Source of the DNA: Nicotiana tabacum
Lineage: Eukaryota > Streptophyta > Magnoliopsida > Solanales > Solanaceae
DNA: 64,000 bases
Direction: 5' to 3'
Assembly: GCF_000715075.1 (NCBI RefSeq)
Contig: NC_134087.1
Coordinates: 189,317,276 to 189,381,275 of the forward strand
Of the stretch, positions 12,401-22,674 are shown in pieces (the first letter of the stretch is position 1; every line of letters begins with the position of its first letter). The notes under the pieces are model-generated. The model was not told the DNA's origin. It worked only from the letters and a program-made list of their open reading frames with translations, and made no database searches. The position numbers and the translations under genes were made by a program.

Positions 12401-12736
12401 CAAGCTGAAGAAGCACGGTACCACTTTTGGCCTAGGGTATGAGTACACTTGGGAGGAGTTCAACCACCGGTCACCTCCATGGCGCAGACCATACTATCCG
12501 CTGGAGAACCCTATACGTCAGTTGGAGCAGACTTTTCAGCCAGCTGGCACTTTGTACGGATCATAGGAAGACGAGGCACTAGCAGCAATAAAGAACCTAT
12601 TTCTGGAAGATGATATGGATTGTTGTGTTATCTTCGAGGATGAACGGGAGGAAGGCCCTTCCATTCAAGCCATGAACCGAGGGAAACGCCTCACCAATTG
12701 GTCGATCAGGACCACCAGTGCCCGGACATCTTCGGG
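9441..12736 (+). pseudogene. Ogre gag-protease-G-patch frame (nonsense-riddled)
   Basis: One uninterrupted phase of about 1,098 codons runs from ATG 9441 to the candidate splice donor, broken only by five stop codons: 10800-10802, 11523-11525, 12036-12038, 12171-12173 and 12564-12566. There is no frameshift. Gag core: LPEGYKPPKFEMFDGTGDP (from about 9930) and the WYISQ and RF(K/N) blocks of Ty3/Gypsy capsids. A proline/tyrosine-rich linker (10540-10790) follows, then a degraded zinc-knuckle-like HFGMKGHTIDEC (about 10938) with Ser where I expect the first Cys. Protease: ILVDGGSSLNICPL (about 11863-11904) with an Asp-Gly-Gly active-site loop, and YNLLLGQPWIH further down. A G-patch follows. 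The next TAG (12738-12740) lies inside the candidate intron. Gag forms the particle, and the protease would cleave the polyprotein. Confidence 0.9.
12333..12437 (+). other. G-patch domain between protease and RT of Ogre
   Basis: The in-frame sequence LNWSGYEPGKGLGKNLQGI continues to GTTFGLGYEYT. The spacing of Gly in GYEPGKGLGKNLQGI matches the G-patch consensus (hhxxxGaxxGxGlGxxxxG). G-patches bind nucleic acid or RNA helicases; some retroviral proteases (betaretroviruses) also end in one. Here it lies directly after the protease and before the candidate intron. Confidence 0.75.
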
Positions 12737-12926
12737 GTAGCAAGGTTGAACGAGCATCATGCATCGCATCTTTATTTTCTTAGTTGCTTTTCCTTTCTGC
12801 ATTGTCTTTACTTTCCAAAAGAGCTCTGATGTCTCGAATGATTATGAATTTCAATCAAAGCATTTCAAATTCATTATATATTGCACTCTTATTACTTTTC
12901 TCTATCATTTACTTCGTTTTACACAG
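12737..12926 (+). other. Candidate 190-base intron between pro and RT of Ogre
   Basis: The donor GG/GTAGCA at 12737 and acceptor TTTTACACAG/CG at 12926 bound an AT- and pyrimidine-rich segment. Removing it joins TCT TCG GG with C GTT GCT CTT, giving Ser-Ser-Gly-Val-Ala-Leu in the RT frame with no shift. Left in place, the first intron codon after GGG is TAG, which ends gag-pro. Ogre elements of legumes are known to splice an intron between these two coding regions. The donor is not a strong consensus. Confidence 0.6.
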
Positions 12927-13580
12927 CGTTGCTCTTACATATCTTGATGATGAACCAACAACTGTGACTTGCAATGAGGCAATACAACAAACGGATATAG
13001 ATTCAGAAGAGGATGATATACTAGAAGAGGTTGTTAGAGAGGTCGAAAACTTTGAGAATAGGCCTAAGTCTAATCTAGATGAGACCGAAGTCGTTAATTT
13101 GGGTGATACTGAGAATGTCAAGGAAACACATATCAGCGCACATTTGTCGCCATCAGAAAAGAAAGAGTACACAGAGTTCCTAAAAGAGTGTGAGGATATC
13201 TTTGCATGGTCTTATGACGATATGACTGGCCTCAGCACATCCATTGTGGCTCACAAGTTGCCAACTGATCCTACATGTCGGCCGGTAAAGCAGAAGCTCA
13301 GGAAATTCAACCCAGACATGAGTTTGAGGATTAAAGAAGAGGTTACTAAGCAAGTCAAAGCCAGGGTTCTCATGGTGGTAGAATATCCGACATGATTAGA
13401 CAACATCATGCCGGTACCAGAGAAGGATGGGAAGGTTAGAGTCTGTGTCGACTACCGGGATCTCAACTGGGCCAGCCCCAAAGACAACTTTCCTTTGTCG
13501 AATATACATATATTGATTGACAACTGTGCCAAACATGAGTTGCAGTCGTTTGTCGATTGTTTTGTTGGATACCATCAGAA
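12927..13580 (+). pseudogene. Ogre reverse transcriptase, N-terminal part only
   Basis: The frame VALTYLDDEPTTVTC opens a linker rich in acidic residues. FAWSYDDMTGLSTSIVAHKL and the RT motifs MPVPEKDGKVRVCVDYRDLN (13408-13467) and SPKDNFPLSNIHILIDNC follow. TGA at 13393-13395 replaces the Trp expected in EYPTW. The frame reaches CFVGYHQ and then breaks, so the catalytic FxDD region, thumb and RNase H are absent. A protein from this frame cannot copy RNA. Confidence 0.88.
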
Positions 13581-13673
13581 ATGGACGGAGAAGTCTGGCT
13601 GAAGCCAATCAACTCAGACGCAGTAAAGAGATACTACATTTTATCGTATGCTTTTCTTTATGATGTAATTTGA
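13581..13673 (+). pseudogene. Residual integrase C-terminus of Ogre after internal deletion
   Basis: In another phase the bases after the break read MDGEVWLKPINSDAVKRYYI, which I recognise as the end of the integrase region in related elements, then run to TGA at 13671. The junction at about 13578-13583 therefore fuses mid-RT to the integrase tail out of frame, removing most of RT plus all of RNase H and the integrase core. I infer a loss of roughly 3 kb from typical pol length. Confidence 0.7.
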
Positions 13674-13780
13674 ACTACGCCTGACCTGATTCCTGTTTAA
13701 GAGGGGATATGTAGGCAGCCCTATGGGTTAGGTCACATTTTAATAAAAATTCCATTTTCCCCGCTATTGGAACTGGGGCA

Positions 13781-13979
13781 GAATTTTGAGAAGGATCCTC
13801 AAAATTCCGAAGTCAGTTTGTCGGCTTTCGCATCAACATCAACCCAGTAAACTGGGACAGAATTTTGAGGAGGACCCTCAAAATTCTGGAATCGATCCGC
13901 TTTTAGTTATTCAGCACAACCGTCAGTAGTGCTAGCCCAGTAAACTGGGGCAGGATTTTGAGGAGGACCCTCAAAATTT
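13781..13979 (+). repeat. Three hairpin units in the Ogre 3' non-coding region
   Basis: Perfect or near-perfect inverted repeats lie at 13781-13807, 13860-13886 and 13953-13979. The second has 11-base arms GAATTTTGAGG and CCTCAAAATTC around AGGAC. Each follows a variant of AAACTGGG(G/A)CAG, so the repeat unit is about 80-93 bases. Confidence 0.85.
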
Positions 13980-14391
13980 CGGAGCAAGCAAGGTTGCCGT
14001 GTCTTGAACCACGTTGCAGTTGTTGGTTCATCCGAAATAAAATCATTTTTTCTTTCAAACTATATATACTTACATTACATTTACTGAATCATGCATAAAC
14101 ATCATTTGCATCACCATCGTTTAGCAATGCTACCCCAATGATACGTAACGTCAGGAGCCAAGGGATACGAACTAACCTTCCCCCTCTACAGAACTCACGA
14201 TTTTTCTTTGGATGCAGGAACTCAGATCGCAATGCAAAATGCATTCACTCTTCAAAGTCGAAACCCTCGAAACAATCACTCAACTCACAAAGGTCTACTA
14301 ACTACACCCAATATTCCCCAGCAGTCATGATATCGCAACCGCCTATCAGCTAAGAAAATTACTACTATTTGCTCATTTACATTCCTGCACT

Positions 14392-14895
14392 GCATAAGGC
14401 TACTTTCTGCCTTTCGAGAGTAAGCTCTATCTCCATCTGCATTCTTGCATAAGGCTATCTATCTGCCTTCCGAGACTAAGCTCTGTCTCCATCTGTACCT
14501 GCATAAGGCTACTTTTCTGCCTTCTGAGGTTAAGCTCTACCTCCATATTGCATAAGGCTATCTATTTGCCTTCCGAGACTAAGCTCTGTCTCCATCTGCA
14601 CTTTGCATAAGGCTACTCCCTGCCTTTCGAGGTTAAGCTCTACCTCCATATTGCATAAGGCTATCCATCTACCTTCCGAGACTAAGCTCTGTCTCCATCC
14701 ATATGGCATAAGGCTACTCTCTGCCTTCCGAGGTTAAGCTCTACCTCCATAAGGCTATCTATCTGCCTTCCGAGACTAAGCTCTGTCTCCGTCTATATTT
14801 TGCATAAGGCTATTCTCTGCCTTTCGAGGTTAAGCTCTACCTCCATATTGCATAAGGCTATCTATCTGCCTTTCGAAACTAAGCTTTGTCTCCAT
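14392..14895 (+). repeat. Alternating dimer minisatellite, Ogre 3' non-coding region
   Basis: Ten units of about 45-58 bases begin GCATAAGGCTA at 14392, 14447, 14501, 14550, 14605, 14653, 14706, 14749 (shortened), 14802 and 14850. Units with CGAGACTAAGCTCTGTCTCC alternate regularly with units carrying CGAGGTTAAGCTCTACCTCC, so the true period is a dimer of about 100 bases. This is a higher-order arrangement within a retrotransposon. Confidence 0.88.
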
Positions 14896-15550
14896 CTTGC
14901 ATGGCTGAAATATCGCCACTTTATTTAAATTCTTGCTCCGACTGAAATATCGGCACCTGCATTCAAATTCACGCCTTGGCTGAAAAATTGCCACTCTTTA
15001 CATTCATTCGGCTGAAAGATTGCCACCTTCTCATGGGCTGAAAAATCGCCAACTTATTCGAAGGCGTCATAGTTCGGAGGCACCATTTACATAGCCCGAG
15101 AACACCGTTTCATGACCTGAGAATCTTTATTTTATGCTCTTCATGGCCCAGGACATCATAGTCTGAGGACGTCATCCTAACCGTCCAAAGATAGCATTCA
15201 TGGTCCAACGGGAATTTGCATCATGTTTAAATTACGCACAATATGTGCATCTGCTCATCTACAGGTACACCGGCTAGCGAACGGCCGTATCAGCAAAAGC
15301 GATCCCGCTCCGGTTCTCCTCAATCTATTCGACTCCAAACACCTTTTAAATCTGACCATCGCGTCCGTCTTTTCAAATCTCCATCGACACATTCCGTCAA
15401 TGGTTCCTGAACTACATATGGCCTGATTCCTGTAAAACCAGGGATATGTAGGTAGCTCAGAAACCAAAGCGGCCAAAATTCTTTTTCAATCACCGTTTCC
15501 TGTCAAAATTGGCCATCTTGTCTTTATCCGACAACTCTTTCATCCTCCTC
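14896..15550 (+). other. Remaining Ogre 3' non-coding region
   Basis: A short degenerate series of GGCTGAAATATCGCCAC variants (about 14903-15055) is followed by unique sequence. A block reading CCTGATTCCTG...GGGATATGTAGG at about 15422-15455 repeats one at about 13691-13723. No coding frame of note. Confidence 0.6.
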
Positions 15551-15567
15551 GGGTAAAGAGGAGCAGC
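15551..15567 (+). promoter_or_regulatory. Ogre polypurine tract
   Basis: GGGTAAAGAGGAGCAGC directly precedes the 3' LTR, where the primer for plus-strand DNA is expected. Two pyrimidines interrupt the purine run. Confidence 0.65.
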
Positions 15568-18500
15568 TTTTGATATGCAATTTTTTCCCATGTATTTTAT
15601 ACCCAAAATATTTTCAAAATAACATATATGTGCATATATAAGCACACCCAAGAGTTTTGGTATTTTTGGTGATTTTTAATCCAATTTACTGCCTATTTTA
15701 ATACCACAAAAATCCAAAATCATTCCCAAAATTATCATTTTTGATGAATAACTTATTTCATTCTCATATTTACACCAAAATATAATTAATATGATTTTGC
15801 ATATTTTTACAAATTTATTCGGAATTTCTAAAGCTTAATTGCATGAAATTGCAATTATGGCCTTTTTATAATTAACTGCGTTTTATAATTATAAAATTGT
15901 TCTAGATATTTTAGACTAATGTCTATATATTATCAATTAGTGTTGTGCTTTCAATTTGTTTTAAAATTATTTTTTAACTATTTTAATTAATTAAAAAGAG
16001 GAGCAATGGCTATTTAAAAGCTGGCCCATTTCCATTTCAATTTTCGCCACAATTGAACCTCAATTTTGACCCCAACTCAGCCCAATTAGACGACCCAATT
16101 TTGATTTTTACCCGATCCAAACCCAATTAACCTAACCCGCTCGTCTCTCGCTTTTAATCTTGGTCGTTGATTGTATTAATCAACGGCCACCCTTCTTCCT
16201 TTCCTTTTTAATTTCACCCGACCCCCTAACCCTAAATGTTTTCTCTAAGACCGCCACCCCCAAATCCCTTCTTCTCTCAAATGCTCTCTAGGCCACTCGA
16301 AACCCTAGCCGTCTATCATCGTCTCCGACCAAACCCGCCGGCGTCCATGGCTTCCCAGGCCATGGACAGCCTATATTCTCTCCCCTTTCACCCCAAGCCA
16401 TGATTATTCGAGGCTTTCAAGGATCAATCTTCCACAGACCTGTTCAGGTCCTCCGCCGACCTGAGTTCATGTGGCTCCTCCGGCTCTATTCCGGCGTGTT
16501 CAAGCTCTGAAGGCTTAGCCATGGCCCAAATTCGTTCAGAGACCAAACCATTCCAGGCTTTTTTGTCTCTAGGGTTTCCGAGAAACCCTAAAAAGCTTGA
16601 TTCGAGGTTTTTCTTTCCTTATTTTCTTAGATCTGTAGCAGATCTATGCTCTATTCGATGTTTTAACGATTTCCCCTAATTTTCCCTTTTTAAAATTAGT
16701 CTGTTCAAATTAGGGTTTTCAAAAAATCCTAAAACGATTCTTCTTCTTCTTCTTTCTTTATGTGAATCTGTGTGTTCATGCCATGCTTTAGGGGTTTTCG
16801 TTTGTTTCTTATGATTTGTTGTTAATATGCATGTCTCTCTACCTTTATTCTATTACTGCTTTTACTGATTATTTCTATAAGCATGTTTATATGACTATCT
16901 TGCCTGTCCCTTTACTATTTCTGCTACTGAAAGTGTTTACTCTTACTGGATTTATTTGTGTTATTGAACTTGCTTCTTTTACTAATTCCTAAACTTCTAT
17001 GGCATCTCTTCTCTCTTCTGAACTGGTTGAGTTTTAGTTTGCACTCTACTGCTTTCGATTGCTACGTATGTCTGTGTTTTCCTCAGGGAATTCTGAAAGA
17101 GTTCCCCAGGCTTGTTGAGTTTGCCTTCTCTTTTTGTGTGTCCTACTCAGACTGAAACCCTATTTGGGGATTTTGCGAGCTTTTGGTTCTAGGGTTCTAC
17201 TCTAGAAACCCTAGGCTCTCAAATTTGTGTTGAGTTCATAGACTGAACTGAAACTTGCTTTCCTTTTGCTTATGATTCTAAAACTGTTTATGCCAATCTT
17301 TCTTTCTTGCTTGATACTAGCATGCTTATATACGAGGGTTTTGTTCTTTTTGAATTGATACTATTAGCTTGTGATTGATTTCAATCTCTTTTTACTGAGG
17401 CTCGATTGATTTGCTACTGATTTTTTTACAACTTAGCCTTTTCCCTATTTTCTTGACTAAGTTCATTCAAAGCTTTTAAAACTTTCCGGCTGTTTGATTA
17501 CTTTGTTTCCTTATTCTTTCAAAACCGTGTACTACAGTTTCTTACCTTAAATAGACCCTGTATGAACCTACCCTTTATTATGCTACTCTGAAAGGTTTTT
17601 CTTCCCTTAATTACCCCTCTCGTTTGAAATCAAATCCCTTTGACTAAGGGAGATTTTATTTGATTGACTGAGATTTTATTTTCTTCCCTTCTTGTCTACT
17701 CGTTTTTGCATTATAAAAGCTCACAGCTCTCATAAGTTCTAAGACATAGTTTTTCTTACACAAACACTCGAACACAACACAGTTCTCAGAACTCTTTTCT
17801 GCACCTTTGCAACACACAATCATCTTTGTCTTTACTGGCTACTACTCTCTTTACTACTACTCTCTCTATTACCACTTTCTCTACTACTGTCTCTCTACTG
17901 AGCACTCTGCTCCCGTATCTCCTACTGTCTGAACATTTCTGGAGTTCCTCTGAACTCCCAAGTACTTGCTGAAGTTTTGAATTGTTCCTGCTAACTGTCT
18001 GGTTGTCTACTTGTTGTTGTTTCTCTGTTGTACTAGAACTGAAAACTGGTATGTACTTCTAAGTTAAATAACACTCTCCTACTATGTGTATTCACTTCTC
18101 TTCTTCTACACATTCTTCCCTGTGTGTTTATTTCTGTAACATGTTCTTCTATTTCCTTGCATCTGCAGTCTGCTATGCTTTCTTATATTTTTTTAATGTC
18201 AGTGTATGCTTCTGTATGGAAATCCCTTCCCCCATATTCCCTTTTGTGTGCTAGTACTGTTCTGAATCATGGTAGCATCTGATATTGCTGACCATGATCC
18301 AGAATCAGACTCTCCTGAGTCTCTACTCAAATGCTTTCCCATTTCCTCTCCCCTTTATGTGTTGAGCTTTAACTTGGGTCTGGTAGTGTCCTAATCACCA
18401 CTCAGACCCTAAGTTTGACTCCCCAGAGTCTGCTCCTATTTGTTGACCTAAGCAAAGGGTTAGGGGTGTGCCAGCCTATGCCATGGCTGGGTATGACCAC

Positions 18501-20645
18501 CTTCTACTATGGTTCCCCTCTCACTTTGCACTCATTCCTATTTCCTAAGTTCTACCCCCCCCCCCCCCTGGTAAGCCATGCTTAGGGACTCTGGAGTTCT
18601 CTCTGAACTTGGATGCCTGAGGGCTGGTAATTCCACACTTGCACTATTCTGTTACAATATTTACTCTTCAGAGTGTAAGCATTGCCTGGGCTCTTGAAGC
18701 TCCTTGGAACTTTGAAACACTCTGAATAAGAGAAGGACTTGGATTCTGGAATCTGGATTTGGTGGAACACATGTTATTGGATATTAAGATTGAATTAGGC
18801 TGCTCGGATCTGGCTGTAGGCTGTGATGTATTTTAATTATTTTCCTTTCTTTCTTCTGGTTCTGTAATATTTTTGTAAAAAGAACTTGGGGAGTATTAGT
18901 AAAGGGTATGGGAGGGGGTTTATATTTACTTGCATATGTTAAAGGGTAGATACCATGCCTATAGGATCAATATTGTTGTTTAATTATTTAGATATCATGC
19001 CTATAGGTAAAACATATAAATCACCTAGAGATCATATCTATAGGCTTTTGCATTCCTTTCATTCAATCATTTAGAGATCATGTCTATAGGATTTAATGTT
19101 TAACCATGTTGCCAATCATTAGAAATCCTGACTATAGGACCTAATAATCAACTAATTGCATATAGAAATCATACCTATAGGGAACACGCGAAACGTTAGG
19201 CAAACCATAGGGTAATCAAATACTCTTTTTCTTAACGTTTAATAACAGTAACGAGCCTTAAAAAAATCAAGACGTAGATACCATGCCTATAGGAGCTCAA
19301 ACTTGCCTAATGTGTTTAAGTAAGAATAATCTGTCAATTGGCTTCAACTTTGTCAACAAAAACTCTTCCAAATCTGTTTGCTTTTGAAACTCTTACAAAT
19401 CTGCAATGCTCTTAAATTTTCTAAACTTGCATCTTTCTTTTTTTTTTGAAACTGTTCCTTTAACCCTCTGCCTGAATTTATTCATCTCATGAAGCTACTA
19501 TTTCAAAACAACCTTTAACTCACTATTCCTTTAAGGTCTTTTCACTTTCGAAAACTTTTCTTCATAACTCTACTGTAGTTTCACTTAAAAAATTCTGTTG
19601 ATTTTCAAGTCATCTCTGAACCTCTGCAAATTTTCAACCTTCTGTCTTAAACTATTCTGCGTTAGGTCCTTTCTGAAAACAGTGCTTTTTTAAAAAAAAA
19701 AATGACTCGCTTAAAATACTTCAATTTCTGACAATTGGATCTGAGTTGCCTAATGCAGACTTTCTATCTAAATATATGTGTTGAACCAGTCCGCTCGCCG
19801 CTTAATTTTTAACTTAAGACCAAATCAGTATATGCTAAGACATGCTAAACTAAGTGTTGTCTGATTTAAGGGGTTTATTTGAGCCTTGTTTGCTTGTTTA
19901 CTCATCCCTTTATTTGATATTTGTTTTGAATGTCGAAACTAGAATTTTATCCTTTAAACTCAATAAAGACCACATCCCTTTCTTCCCTCTTAGGATTAGA
20001 AGTCCTAATACTCCAGGACTGATAGGTTGGGACGGGTATTAGCATGCAATAAGTAAACGAGACTAATCGCGTTTAATACCTTAACGGGGTGGGAAGTGTA
20101 GAATATGGATATGATGACCGATGCGCTAATATCTCGTGTGAGAATGATTGTTGGGTATTTCACCAAGGTGATCCATATTGTATTTAAACCTAGGACCTTT
20201 TTCTTTATTTATACGATGTGATGTATTCTTAAAAGTAATGTTTTCTTCAACCAATCTTTTCTTTCCAAAACCACTTATGTCTTTTTTCTCTCTCTTTTCT
20301 TTCAAAACTTTCAACTTATTTGTATTCCTTATGTGCAAACATTGACTGTTACTTCTACTCTTCTTAAAGTCACAACTAAGTACGGCCGGGAACCACACTA
20401 GTGGATCTTGAGGGGTGCCTAACACCTTCCCCTCGAGATAATCTCAAGCCCTTACCCGAACTCTGGTTTTCTTCCAAAAAATCTTCTTCTTTTCTCTAAA
20501 AGTGTCCTAATGCACTATAATCATTAGGTGGCGACTCTTCAAATTCCATAACCCGATTCCTCAAAAGGGAATAAGAGTTGTTTTGCCCATAATGTCGTAA
20601 ACCCGATTTCGCCTTCTTTTAGGAGGGAAAAAGGGGGCGTCGACA
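15568..20645 (+). repeat. Ogre 3' LTR
   Basis: Collinear with 1642-6726. The terminal TG has become TT. Differences include a short (TTC)n tract at about 16739-16756 against a longer one in the 5' LTR, and a run of C at about 18555-18568 where the 5' copy reads CCCCTTTTT. The TATA box is kept at 17712. It ends GTCGACA at 20645. Confidence 0.92.
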
Positions 20646-20650
20646 GCGAT
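20646..20650. repeat. Target-site duplication (right) of the Ogre element
   Basis: GCGAT, one base different from ACGAT at 1637-1641. Element B's LTR continues from 20651. Confidence 0.85.
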
Positions 20651-22661
20651 AATATAGTAAAAATGTGAGGAGATCATGAAATTTTATTAAAATAACAATT
20701 ATAATTCATATAGCCAGATAGCAGGTAAACAACTTCCCAAATAATAATGAATTTCCAAAGAATTTACTTTTCATTATATTTATCAATTTATCTCCGGCCA
20801 GGAAAGGCAAATGAGAACATTTATAAATCCCAAGCAACAATACAAGAATGTGCATATCATGTCGAGGTCGCACGGCCCGATCCAACATAAATATAAAATG
20901 TGCAATGCCGAGGGTCGAACGGCGCGAACCATAGATGCATCTATCACCCCGCTCGTGAAACATCCATGTGACGCGGTCAACATAAAATAAACAAACACCC
21001 TGCTCGCGAATCATACATGCGACACAGGTACACATAGAATCACATGTTCAAACAGTTAATCAAGACTTCATTAGGGAATGACTATCCAAGGAAAATCCAA
21101 TTCTCTTTTTATAATTCAAGAAAATGAAGCTCAATATTTTAGAAATTCACTTACTAATCCGATGTGATTTAAGCAATTCAAACCGTCGATAGGATTACAA
21201 ATATTTCCAAGTACAATGCTTTTGGGTCCTAGACTACCCGGCCATTAGCATAATAGTAGCTACGCACGGACTCTCGTCACCTCGTGCGTACGTAGCCCCC
21301 ACAAATAGGAGCACATAACCAATTAACTCACCTGTATGGACAATTCCCTCTTACAAGGTTAGAAAGGAGACTCACCTCGCTCTGAAGCCTATATTCAGAT
21401 TCAAGAATGCGCTTAAACCTCCAATTTGGAGCCGAACGATCCAAAACTTATTGTTGATGATGAAAATACCTTCTTAAAACTCTCCAAGAATCGCCCAAGC
21501 CAAGAAAATATGAGATAAAATGGCCAAATCCCGATTTTTAAAAGAACCATTCTGCCTCCAGCACTTTCGCACCTGTGGTCCCTCGGCCGCTTCTGTGGTT
21601 CTGCAAGTGTGGCACTTCTACCGCTTCTGCGGATATCTCACCAGGACCTCCCTTCCACTTCTGCGACTCAACCGCCGCAGGTGCGGTCCCGCTTCTGCAG
21701 CTGCTCGACCACATCTGCGATCCCCTTCACTTTTGGTCCAAACCGCATCTCCGGCTCCGCACCTGCAGCCCAATTCTTGCAGGTGCGGTTATACCAGCAA
21801 CTTCAGCTTTCCAAAAATTTCATTTTCGATCCGTTAACCACCCGGAATCCACCCGAGGCCCCCGGGACCCCAACCAATCATACCTACCAGTCCCAAAACA
21901 CATTACGGACTTATTCGAGGCCTCAAATCATATCAAACAATGCTAAAACCACGAATCGACCTCCAATCCAAGCTTTATGAACTTTAGAATTTCAAACTTC
22001 TGTATTCGATACCGAAACCTATCAAATCATATCCGATTGACCTCAAATTTTGCATACAAGTCATATTTGATATTATGGACCTACTCCAACTTCCAGAATC
22101 GGAATCCAACCCCGATATCAAAAAGTCAACTCTCGGTCAAACTTCTCAAAAAACCTTAGAATTTCTATCTTTAGCCAAATGACTCGAAAATGATCTACAG
22201 ACCTCCGAATTCACTTTCGATCGCGCTCCCAACTCCAGAATCACCATACGGAGCTACTCCCAGACTCAGGATCCCAAACGGACATCGATAACATTGAAAT
22301 GCACTTCAACCCAAACTTATGAAATTTCTTTCAAAATGCTAACTTCCACAAGAGGTGCCAAAACATTCCCGGGTCTTCCAAAATCCGATCCGGACATACG
22401 CCCAAGTCCGAAATTATCATACAAACCTGTTGGTACCTTTGAATCCCGATTCCGAGGTTGTTTACTCTGAAGTCCAATCTTAGTTAATTCTTCCAAATTA
22501 AAGCTTCTGAAATGAGAATCCTCTTTCCAAATCAACTCCAAACTTCCCGAAATTCAATTCCAACCACGCGTACAAGTCATAATACCTGAAGTGACATTGT
22601 TCATGGCCTCAAACCTCTAAACGACATGCTAGAGCTCAAAACGACCGGTCGGGTCGTTACA
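20651..22661 (-). repeat. Element B 3' LTR, remaining part (right of Ogre insertion)
   Basis: Continues the match to 27598-29617. It includes paired GC-rich modules with CGCTCGCGAATCAT-type cores (about 20945-21020), a block of CTTCTGCGG-type words (about 21545-21790), and ends ACGACCGGTCGGGTCGTTACA. Small overlapping plus-strand ORFs at 21520-21980 arise from the repeated words. Confidence 0.9.
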
Positions 22662-22674
22662 TTCTCTCCCACTT
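22662..22674 (-). promoter_or_regulatory. Element B polypurine tract
   Basis: On the minus strand AGTGGGAGAGAA abuts the 3' LTR start TGTAACGACC. Just upstream is GTTCGAGGACGAA, shared with the ends of the chromoviruses' interiors. Confidence 0.75.

Larger units (their letters stand above)
1642..20645 (+). mobile_element. Tat/Ogre-lineage Ty3/Gypsy retrotransposon, 19 kb, pol deleted
   Basis: Two direct LTRs of about 5.08 kb (1642-6726 and 15568-20645) enclose an 8.8-kb interior. The element begins TGTTGATAC, ends GTCGACA and is flanked by 5-base duplications. Very long LTRs, an extra ORF before gag, a gag-protease frame followed by a candidate intron, and a long repetitive 3' non-coding region are the combination known for Ogre/Tat elements. 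RNase H and nearly all of RT and integrase are absent, so this copy cannot move by itself. The LTRs remain very similar; one 60-base stretch I compared (3241-3300 against its partner near 17149) has two differences. It must be younger than element B, into which it inserted. Confidence 0.92.

Noticed and set aside
21520..21980. Several overlapping Pro/Arg-rich plus-strand frames (also 28374-28904)
   Set aside because: They come from the CTTCTGCGG word block in B's LTR and occur in both LTRs in several phases; no start or family resemblance.
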